Shown here piece by piece: positions 1-9,251 of a DNA stretch of 64,000 bases; positions within the stretch are counted from its first letter, which is position 1, and each line of letters opens with the position of its first letter. The position numbers were made by a program, and so were the translations under genes. This DNA comes from Onchocerca volvulus. Taxonomy: Eukaryota > Nematoda > Chromadorea > Rhabditida > Onchocercidae. The notes beneath the pieces were generated by a model that saw only the letters and a list, made by a program, of their open reading frames with translations, made no database searches and was not told the origin of the DNA. Location of the stretch: the NCBI GenBank assembly GCA_000499405.2, contig HG738137.1, forward strand, positions 24,866,317 through 24,930,316, read 5' to 3'.

Positions 1-1215
1 AAAAAAAAAATGATATAATAAAAATGACTCGATGCTTTTTTCATTTATTGGAAAAATTTCCGCAGAAATTTATAATGTTCAATTTTTTGCTTTTCTCATG
101 ATAATTTAAAAATTTAAAAGGAAATGAAATCAATTGGAATTGTTTATTTTGGATTCTTTAATTAATGATAGTGATATCATTTGATATTAGTGGTACTCAA
201 TCAATATTATTAATTCCATTATTCAAACATCTAATATCAGTTACTAAAACAAATTCTCAGGTATCAATATAGATACATGGCATATGTGTTTATTTTATGA
301 GATTTATAAAACATATTAATTTTCATTCAGCTGATCGGATTTTTCGACGCTTATTAAACATTTTTTTTTATCACTTGGCAATTTTCAGACTAAAATTCCT
401 GATTACCTATGTACTGTTTACATTCAACTGTCATCGTTAAGAAAACCGGAGGAAGTAACCGGAATGAATTTTGCGAAGGAAACGGAAATTATTTACGGAA
501 TGAAAAGTCAAAATGCAATTCATGTTCAGGAAATGTATGAAACTTGCTGCTCTGATATTTCAGTTTTCATATCAGGATTCGAAATAGAGATTGTGCTACT
601 TTGCTACATATCTTTGTTTGGACAGCAACACTTATGAATAATAACATTCGTAAAGAGGAGATGAAAAGATTGATAATAAAAAGGAAAGATTTATGTAGGT
701 GAGTTATCTGAGACGACAATCATTCATTTTATCGAAGAGACGGAAGAATGGTACGCAATGTGAGAAGATTAAGGAAGCTTGACGATGATCATTCATTATG
801 GAGCATATAATGACAGAGAATAAAAGAAAATCATAATAAGAATTTATTGTCTTCAAGATGGTGAAAAGATTGAGAGAATGTTAGAAATAGTTCTATGTGA
901 TAGTGAAAATAGGGATTGAGGGTGATACATGTTTGCAGATTTGTGGTTTGAATTGTTCTTGTTTAAATTTTAATTTCGAATTTGATTGGAAATGTAATTA
1001 ATTTCTATAACAAATTATTACATTTTGAACAAAAAAGACTTATTTCGATGAATCGTTTCATTATTTATCTCTTTTCCTTGTTCTTCTACCTGTTCTACAG
1101 TATTTGATTAAAATTATTCTAAATTATTGTATTATTTATGAAGTCTACACGGTTAAGGCTATTCGCTTGGTCAATAACCTTTTTATGCATATACGATCAA
1201 ATCATGCAATATTTC
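1..1215. other. Upstream non-genic region with a decayed gene scrap
   Basis: AT-rich sequence with no intact gene. Positions 358-636 are open on the + strand without a stop, and this open stretch covers the translin-like remnant listed separately. The rest (1-350 and 900-1200) shows nothing I can name. Confidence 0.6.
410..800 (+). pseudogene. Possible decayed intronless translin copy
   Basis: A 16-nt word (CTTGCTGCTCTGATAT) at about 552-567 is identical to the middle of translin exon 3 at about 1948-1963. The similarity extends on both sides (CAAAAT upstream, TCATAT downstream). Read in that frame it gives KLAALI flanked by Q..R and S-Y, as in the intact exon. Just upstream, 445-480 (CGGAGGAAGT...GGAATG) weakly resembles exon 2, with no intron between. 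Further on, a frame gives GELSETTI and HFIEE-like words that recall exons 5 and 6. The frame shifts and meets stops, so this would be a dead retrocopy fragment. Only the exon 3 match is strong and the rest is inference. It could instead be a terminal exon of an unrelated upstream gene. Confidence 0.35.
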
Positions 1216-1217
1216 AG
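1211..1217 (+). promoter_or_regulatory. Splice or trans-splice acceptor before translin
   Basis: ATTTCAG, the nematode acceptor consensus, ends 50 nt before the translin ATG at 1268. It is either a spliced-leader addition site or the acceptor of a 5' UTR intron. The sequence alone cannot separate the two. Confidence 0.45.
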
Positions 1218-1267
1218 AACATCAACCATTTGCTGTTTTCTTGCCTTTAATTAAAGTTAATCTAGAA

Positions 1268-3673
1268 ATGGTAGATGCAGTATCACCATTAAATATGACC
1301 AATCCGGTTGATGCTATGTTCGAAACATTCAGAGAATTAGTGGAGAAAGATCGTATTCTGAAAGATGTTAGTTTGCTTTTTTTTTTGACGTAAAATTTCT
1401 GCGTAATATGTTGAAGTTGATATTCAGTGCTATCCAAGCCAAGCAGATGTCGAACTTATAAGTGGTAAATGAATTTACAAATATTACAAGCTATATTATC
1501 TAAATTACGAATAAAATATACAAGGAGTTCTTTTTTCTGTTGTTCCTTGCTTTCTTTTTTTTTTTTTTAATGCTTATAAGCAGGAAAAAAGCATTTAATT
1601 TTTTTCTTCAAATATTTAAAGAAAATAGCGGAAGTTACACATGGAATGGAGTATTGGACATCGAGAATCGTTGCTATATTGCAGAAAACACATACATTCA
1701 AGGATGGACAAGGTATATTATATTATTGGTTGGTGAGATGATAATACCTGATGCGTGTCGCTTTTCTCGAGCTTGATTACCCGTAACCAGTGGGTTAATT
1801 TACTTTTAAAATATTAATTTAGAGAATAATGAATTCTAAATTTAATAAAAGTGTTGACATGCTGTTATTCGTGTTTATTTACAGATGCAGATCTGAGGGA
1901 AGTACAAAATATTCTGCAAAATGAAGTGCGACAGCATTTGGTAAAGCTTGCTGCTCTGATATCTCCCGTGTCATATTACCGGTATGTCTGTTGTTAAGCT
2001 AGGATATAAGTTTCATCAAAATACACTGATAACAAAAACTAGATAATATCCACATATGACTGGAAATTATAAGCAAGTTAAGAAAATATGATCGACGCTG
2101 ATATTTTTATTATTTTTGTAATTGAGAAATTTAATTTATTTTGTCACTAGCTTAATTACAGTTTTTCAAAAAATCTTGATGACATTCATGCAGTCATGTT
2201 GTATCATTATCTCTAGGGCATAAAGATACAAAACAAATCTAAAATTGCTTTCCTATTTGATTTATTCGGTGATATAGCAAATCGTTTAGTTTCATTTTCA
2301 TTAAATAAATTTCTCTTTAGTAATTGGTTATTTGTCGATTCTAATTTAATTGACAGAATAAAATAATATAACATTATAATCTAAGAAATTCTTAGTTTAT
2401 GATAGCTCTTTCTGAAATTCTCATTCTCGATTCTTGCAGTTTACCGATTTTCTCTCAAATTTATTTCATAAAATTCACTGCCTGCACAGTCATCTCGTTC
2501 ACAGCCGCTATTTGCACACATATGATCTTCGTAATTTTTCTTTTTCAGTTCAGACAACGAATCCCAAATTTTACCGATTACAACAAAGTAGTAAATTTGG
2601 GATTAATAGATGTAAATAGGATTTTTTTTTTTAGAATTATTCCTCAAAATTCCCATTTACAAATTACTTTTTGTATTTTCAGATATCACGATAATTTCCG
2701 TTTTATTATTCAAAAATTATGTTTTGTTGTGACGTATGCTCATTTCCTTCAACATGGGATTTTATTGAGTCGCGACAAAGTTGCTGAAATCTTCAACAGT
2801 ATGTAGTTTTTCCTTTTTTTCTCTCTAGAAAACCAGAAGATGAGTTACATGGAGCTAATCGAATGACCAATACCAGATGATTTTATCTTCTAATTTTTAT
2901 TTTTTGAAGATAATATCTTTATTTGTATTTGATTGTGATTTTTAATTATACTATTATGATTAAAACAAATATATTTTTAGTCAAAGTCGATCCAGCAATG
3001 GGTTTCCATTTAGATGTCGAAGACTATTTGTTTGGTTTACTTCAACTTGCTAATGAGCTGTCACGATTTTCAATTAATGCTGTTGTTGTCGGCAACAGCA
3101 TACTACCCTTTAAAGTTCATTTTTGCATAGATTTCCTTTTTATTTTCATTTTTATTTGAATGACATGTGCTTCTGCTTATAAATTACTTGAAGGATGAAA
3201 TGGAGTTCTTTTGAAATATCTCTTCAGATTTCAATTTAATGTAGCTTGCGTTTAAGAGCATTAATTGGAGTTCTTTTTATATAGTTTATAAATATAGCAA
3301 TCAGAAGAGAGGAAGCATCGATATAAGAAGGAAGCAATATTTTTTATTTTTTATTTTCTTTCATTTGTAATATCGTTTTTCGGAAGAAATTTCAAAAGTA
3401 TAAATTTTTTTAAAATAGTTTCAAAGTTAAAATTTTTATTTTCAGACTTTATGTTCCGGAAAAAACTTCAAATTTCACTTTTTCCATTTACAGATTGCCG
3501 ATTTTCTCTATGATCTCGATGCAAAATTTCGATTGTTAAATTTAAAAAATGATGGATTACGTCGAAGATATGATGCGTTGAAATACGATGTTCAGAGAGC
3601 TGAACAAGTTGTTTATGATCTTACAATTCGAGGTCTAAAGCGACCAGCGGATGAAAAATCATTTTCTGGTTAA
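1268..3673 (+). CDS. tsn: Translin (TSN), six exons
   Basis: Translin is the single-stranded nucleic-acid-binding subunit that forms the octameric C3PO complex with TRAX. The complex removes siRNA passenger strands and processes tRNA fragments. Exons: 1268-1366, 1622-1712, 1885-1981, 2683-2798, 2981-3114, 3494-3673. These join in frame to 238 aa, close to human (228) and fly (about 235). Matches to the family run in order: the helical N-terminus in exons 1-3, the YYRYHDNF region across the exon 3/4 join, the GFHLDVEDYL signature and LANELSRFSIN in exon 5, and the FRLLNLKNDGLRRRYDALKY block plus VVYDLTIRG in exon 6. Introns have TTTCAG-type acceptors. The exon 5 donor (GTTCAT at 3115) is weak but is the only one that keeps the family register. 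Oddity: the loop that reads GDYxRP in human and fly is GNSILP here. The Met at 1268 is the first in frame and sits 50 nt after an acceptor. Confidence 0.93.
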
Positions 3674-4164
3674 TTGAAATGGTTTTGTATATTTACCATG
3701 ACTTCGAAATTATAATTGCACTCTGAAAGCTTTCATACATTGTTTTCATTGTTTTATTTTTATTACATTTCTTTTATATTATTTAAAAACATTTCATCTA
3801 GATTACTAGCATTTTCATGGAATGGAAAAGATGTTAATGCCTTCCAGCTGCAGTTATCCAAATCTCCTTTCTCGGTCCTTTCCTCTTGTGCAGTTCTAAG
3901 AACCGAAGTCTGGCCTTATGTTGTTTAAACTTTACAATTTTAGTATGCATACTGCCGAAATCTTTGTTCCTCATATCGTCTATTTTTTAAAGGATTGTGG
4001 TTTAAATAATTCTTTTCGTCAATTCACATAATTAATCAAAATCTGGATCTGCAAAAATGCGCGTGCGATTTAATTAGCTTGATTAAAAATGAAGATCAAT
4101 TTTTGGTTGTTTTTTTTTTTTTTTTTTTTTTCTAGAAGAAGAGAATGGATTGATATTTTGACGA

Positions 4165-4170
4165 AATAAA
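4165..4170 (+). terminator. Candidate translin polyadenylation signal
   Basis: AATAAA about 490 nt after the translin stop. A second AATAAA lies near 4285. No closer canonical hexamer was seen, so the exact cleavage site is open. Confidence 0.35.
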
Positions 4171-4299
4171 GCGGTTAAAAATATACTTAAATATGTTATT
4201 ATATGCTTTTACAAAACAGATGAAAATTCAGTGTACAGTCGAAAAAGAAAAACTATGTAAATTTTCATATGTAATGAATGATCTTAATAAATGAAAATA

Positions 4300-5270
4300 A
4301 TATATGTCTCGTTTACGAAAGAAGAAAATAATGCTTTCCGTTAAATAATTTTTACGAACTCAACAGGAAATGTTATTAAAATCAATTTCTTTCAATGCAG
4401 TATGCGAATGCATATTTAAATTCAAGCAATGTTTTGATACTATTTCTTACACGATAGATTTTTGAGAAGATACACACTATACATTAAATTGGGTGGTTCA
4501 GAATTTAAAAATGATACATTTGAGAGTTTCATAGCGCATGTTGGCGGTAATGTCATTATTGATAAAATTCTAATTATTAAAACAGATTTCGTTATATTGT
4601 AAAAGTATTATCATTGAAATACAACTCGATCCTTCTGGTATAAAAGTATTATAAATGGAAGGTAAACTTTTTAAATTTTTTTTGCAGTAGCAAAAAATGC
4701 AATTATTGATGATATCATTCTTCATAATCATCTTTATTTATATGCTTGAATTTGTCGTTTTCGGAATGCTTTGTTTGCAGTAATATATTATTCTGTTTTT
4801 GCTTATAGATATTTAAGAATAATTGTCTTAGGATTAAATGCATATTTAAGTATTATTTAGGTCGATAAAAGATTTAAAATTGATGAGAGGTTTCTTTTTT
4901 TTATAGAGTGAAATAAAAACAACAACAACATGTACGATAACGAAGAATGGTGAAAATAAAAACTATAGATTATGATGATGAGGAAGAATAGATTGCTGAT
5001 TACATAGCTCATCATTTAAAATGAGCCAGAACGAAAAATTTATTTACCTATATGGTATTTTTATATGATCAACAATAATTGATTAATCAAGTTGAGTAAA
5101 TCATAAGAAATTGACCACAAAATGTTGTCTGGAATTTCTTTAATCACATAAGATGGTCTAAAATATTTCCAGTATGAGCAGAATTCAATGTAATTCTGAA
5201 TTTTTCCAGTCCACCTTGTTTTTAGTAATTATCGTAGCGCTATTTAACTTTTAAAATCTCTTGTTTATTA
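4300..5270. other. AT-rich spacer, nothing recognised
   Basis: I see no open frame with gene-like composition and no clear repeat between the translin 3' region and the Helitron-like remnants. Confidence 0.5.
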
Positions 5271-5935
5271 TGATTATATCCTTTTCGTCAACATCTTTCC
5301 TTCATTCGATCTTTAGACATTCTTATCGATATACAACTAATTACATCTTTCGGCTTTTGCCGACATTCCTGACCGAAAAATCCAATGCCTTCAGATCGTA
5401 TTTTCTTTAACTGCCCATCGTTTTTTGATGGCACTCCTTGTCTTGGTTGCTAAATCTTCGTTTGAAATATTTTTTTTTTCCCTTAGACCGTTTGATTTTA
5501 GGATTCTTTTCGTTTACTTTATATTCGTTCGATTGCAACTTTAGCATCCGTCTTATATCTGGCCAAAATTAGTAATACTCCTTTTCCTTCATTTATTAAA
5601 TTCAATATTTCTTGATCGTCTTCAACCATGTCTGTATATTTCTTTCCTTTTCTTTTTATCGTTGTAATGAGATCTTTTGCAAGAAATCCAGCCATTTATT
5701 TTTGATACTGATGAACATCTCGCCATATAATTCGATACTTTCTATCTTGTTATCAATTACACTCAATTATACTTGATTTTCGTATTGTTCACATTGTTCA
5801 TCGTCTGTTATATGTTAGTAGATTAGTTTTCAATCCATTTCTTTCGTTTCGCTGAGGAGCTTCAGAATCTTCCCTTTTGCCTGAATAGCGCTTGTTAATA
5901 TTGTAGATGATATCCCGGTCTCGTGGACCAAAAAC
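5270..5935 (-). pseudogene. Decayed coding-like remnant, minus strand
   Basis: On the minus strand this block gives gene-like peptide stretches in shifting frames. Examples are one with ISSTILTSAIQAKGKILKLL near 5880-5935, one with ELYGEMFISIKNKWLDFLQK near 5690-5740, and one with EDLATKTRSAIKKRW near 5410-5460. Stops and frame changes separate them. Base composition is less AT-skewed than the flanks. It follows, in the same orientation, the Helitron-like 5' segment at 5935-6720, so it may be the decayed interior of that copy or of another element nested there. I cannot assign it to a protein family. Confidence 0.35.
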
Positions 5936-6720
5936 TGTTAAGGAAAAGAATCCGATCAAATTGTAATTTGATTTGTAGTCTGATTTGATTGGAGATTGTT
6001 TCTTCTTGCTATTATAACTCAGCTAGATCAGCAGAAAATGATGTCGGAAAGAATTTTTTATATCCTGTGTAACATCTTATTGAGAAAAATTTTATTGATT
6101 GATGAAAGAATGATTTTTCGTAACAAACAAATATCAGAGAATATCCGAGCAAATTGATCGCTGGGTTATTCTTTCCTTTGTCGTTCATAGATAAGAATAT
6201 CACTTAAGTGAATTGTCGAATTTTTACTGCTGTCGTGTCGCTTTGAACTTCAAATTGTTGCTATTGCTGTGCCGATGTAAGAACTCCAAACTATTACTAC
6301 AATCGTGCCGATCTGTGTCGAACTTTTACTAACCTACTGAACTGTGTTGAACTTGAATTGCTACTGAAGTGTCGAACTATGCCGAATTGAATTCTGAAAT
6401 GCTGCTATACTGTCGAATTTTGTCGAATTTGAACTGTTCTTTTGCTTCAAAAAGCTTTGGGGCTTCTCTTCTTTCCCTCATCTCCAATATATCGCCTTAT
6501 GATTGGTCCACTTACTTTGTTTATCGTTTTGATGGCATATAACTTTATCCATCTGGTAGTAAACATTATTTATCCTCTCATTAATCCCTTTAACAGTTCT
6601 CTTTGCAATAATTCTATCTTTCGGATTTTTCTGACAATAAACAAATAAAGAAATGTTCGGTTTTTATCCATAAAAACATGAGTTCGCTTGAATAATTATA
6701 TATGTACATATTTATATATG
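5935..6720 (-). mobile_element. Degenerate Helitron-like 5' segment, copy 1
   Basis: Shares many words in the same orientation with the element at 19560-20572: TGTAATTTG(A/G)TTTGTAGTCTG near 5965, GAGAATATCCxxxCAAATTG near 6135, TTATTCTTTCCTTT near 6165, and TCGCCTTATGATTGGT near 6490. Read on the minus strand, the order matches copy 3, with the 5' end near 6720 (ATTCAAGCG...CATGTTT resembles the copy 3 subterminal region). The part matching the copy 3 ORF start is mutated and no longer opens a frame. It also carries an internal run of diverged TGTCGAA(C/T)TTT-type repeats at about 6200-6440. Confidence 0.55.
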
Positions 6721-8180
6721 AAGTACAAGCAAAGTGTACTGTTTATATATGCATATATATTTTGTTCCTCCATTTGTTTTTCCCATTGAAGTCTGGTTAG
6801 ATTCCATTAAGATTGTTGGTAAAGTTTTCAGAAATTAAGAAGAGAATTATTTGGAATTTTTAGTAGCTTCTTTAAAATTTTGCGTTTGTTTATTTTGATT
6901 CTGAATGACTGAAATTCTTAAAAGTTTTACAATTTCTCACATTTGTTAATCATATCAAATATTTTTGATATTTCTTCTTTTTTTCTAATAAATATTTCCC
7001 TCAGCATAGTTAAATATTGTTTTTTAATTATGCATTTGTTTGTTTTTTGTCTGCAACATTATGTGGCAAATTGATAACTAAACTTTCAAATTTCAAAATA
7101 CGATTTAAACTGAGAAAATAATTTAGCTTTGTAATGGTGAATATTCCTCTAAATTCTCCGAATTCTTGAGTAACTTTTTAAAAAATCCCAGTTTGAGAGT
7201 GATTATTTAAATATTCAATTTAATTCAATTTCAACTTGATTTTAATATACTGGAAAATTTCAATCGACTTTTGTCAAATTGTGGCTTAATTTCTGTCATT
7301 TTTCGAAATGCTATGATCATTCTCGGTTCTACTTGCATTTATGTTTTTTCAACGTTTAACCTAGTTCCCTAATAGATTAGATCCTCTTGAATTAGGAAAT
7401 TTAGCAAGAGCAATAAAAAGGTAAACTTGAAATATGTTTTGATTAGCTGTCTTGAAAGTAGTCGAATGGCAGTAAATGAATATATTTATATGCTTTGTCG
7501 ATTTATTAGCCCAGGATTGCTAGGAGCTTAAAATATTCGTTGATCTTTATTAAATTTTAGTGCAGTTTTGTTGATACATATATCTAGGATATTTTATTAA
7601 TTACAAATAGTTCATATATTATTGTCACAGTATTAGGATATTCGAAGAGAAATTTCTCCAGATTTTATTCAATATTCTACAGTAATTCTACTACACTGTG
7701 TATACTACTGTACTGTATGATATCAATTTCCTTTTGTAGCAATTATTTTGATGTCAAAAATTTCTATTAAAAAATTTGTTCGACTGAATTTAAATCTCTA
7801 TAATGGATGATATTAATGAATCATTTGCAAAAAAAAAAGTATATTGATAGTACTTTGTGATCACATTTGGACTGTCTATATAGATCGTTGTCATCTGTAA
7901 AACACTTTTAAATAATGTAGTAAATGCAAGAAGTGAAATGTGCATACTGATATTAATCATAAAAAATCTCATTTTTTTTTCTTGGATTTAAATACAATAT
8001 GAAGCTGGAATATAAGGTAAGATAAGAGCTGGAGATATTGCGAAAGTTTTAAAACAATTCAAATTTGAAAAATGCTGCGACGTGAATTTTGGCGGGAGCA
8101 TCGGTAATTTGCCGGACTCATTATCGGTATTAGAACTGTCGGAAAAATTCAAAAGACATAAATAGATGTATATAGAAATG
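6721..8180. other. AT-rich spacer, nothing recognised
   Basis: No gene-like frame is visible. The short open frames here are T/A-rich chance frames. Confidence 0.5.
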
Positions 8181-8530
8181 TTAAAAGGTCAAAGAGGGGG
8201 AAGATATTGACGAAATCAGAGGATGGATATATTTACCGCCAAAATGCACCGATTAACAGATAAACAGAGTGAGATCGACAAATCATGATGCGACACGTTG
8301 GAGATCAAATAAGGGGAGGATCGCAGAAAGGATTTATGAGATTCGAATTTTGGAGTAGATTCAGTTCAAGTTCGGAGTTCTTACACCGATATAACAAGTA
8401 GCTACAACTCGAATTTTGCAATAACACAAATCGACCCAGCAGTAGCAGCAGTTCCACAAGTAAGGAATAGTATTATTCTCTACAATCGGCGAAGAAACGA
8501 CCAATCCAATAATTGTTTATAACTTGAAAA
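8180..8530 (+). mobile_element. Degenerate Helitron-like 5' segment, copy 2
   Basis: This is the reverse orientation of copies 1 and 3. It contains ACCGCCAAAATGCACCGATT and AACAGATAAACAGAGTGAGA, matching CCCGCCAAAACGCTCCGATT and AACAGATGAACAAAATGAGA on the minus strand of the 20.3 kb copy, followed by AAGGGGAGGA, TTTTGGAGTAGATTCAGTTC and CAGCAGTAGCAGCAG in the same order as that copy. Its first 60 bp (TTAAAAGGTCAA...TATTTACCGCCAAAA) also match the arm of the foldback at 37884-38118. Downstream of about 8530 the similarity is lost. Confidence 0.55.
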
Positions 8531-9170
8531 AAATAAAATAAAATAAAAAAAAAGAAAAAAAAACAAAGAACCTGTTCCGCCTATCAATAAATTTTTTCTT
8601 CAAACAAGATTCATCGCTGTCGCAGCATACATAATTAAAAAACTTTCGCGGAAGGCATATTCTGAGACTACGGCAATTTCTAGAGTACTGTTAGATTAGG
8701 TGGAGGAAGGGCATACTTTATGATCAACAATAACGGTACCGTACCGCTTACAGTTTCTGTCCCAGAGTATCTTCTTGACCTGTACAGTATCTGAATGTTC
8801 TTTTTTTTTTGTGGTGCAACGAAGAATATATGGTAAGATTGTTTTGGCGGGTATGTTAAATTTCAAAATCAAAAAAGGTCGTGAAGTTGTGTTCTATTCT
8901 AAATGCGTCCTTCATTTATGTAATGATAGTGGAATTGAATTGATTGGTCGTATTGGAATGTGTTATAATACTTTGTGATAATTGATTATTATATTTGAGA
9001 AGTGGAGTTCTTGGAAGAATTCAATTTTTTGCAGCATTTCGGTAGATTATTTTTTATTAACGACAAGCGATTTTATATCTAAGGAAACGAACTGTTTGAA
9101 GTTTATATTTACTGTACTATTAATTAGTTACTGATAATCCTGAATATCACCATTTAATTTCGAATATTTC
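8531..9170. other. Spacer before the RNR gene
   Basis: It includes an A-rich patch at 8525-8570 and a somewhat GC-richer patch at 8700-8780 with the near-palindrome GGTACCGTACC. An open frame at 8775-8978 has mixed amino-acid composition but no recognisable motif and no splice context. I do not call it a gene. Confidence 0.4.
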
Positions 9171-9172
9171 AG
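9162..9172 (+). promoter_or_regulatory. Acceptor-like site before the RNR start
   Basis: GAATATTTCAG ends 79 nt before the ATG at 9252 and has the same form as the acceptor before translin. It is a candidate spliced-leader or 5' UTR intron acceptor. Confidence 0.4.
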
Positions 9173-9251
9173 TTCATTAGTCATCTTTTCGTATAATTTT
9201 CAACGAATATTTCGTTTTATTAATCTTTTCTTCATATAATCTTTAACTGCA

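Noticed and set aside
1540..1776. Open frame across translin intron 1 and exon 2 as a separate gene
   Set aside because: The correct exon 2 frame is a different one (KIAEVTHGMEYW), which matches translin and is in phase with both neighbours.
5935..6720. LTR of a BEL/Pao-type retrotransposon next to a gag remnant
   Set aside because: The three copies lack TG...CA ends and target duplications. The best copy shows Helitron ends instead (TC start, CTAG end, A|T site).
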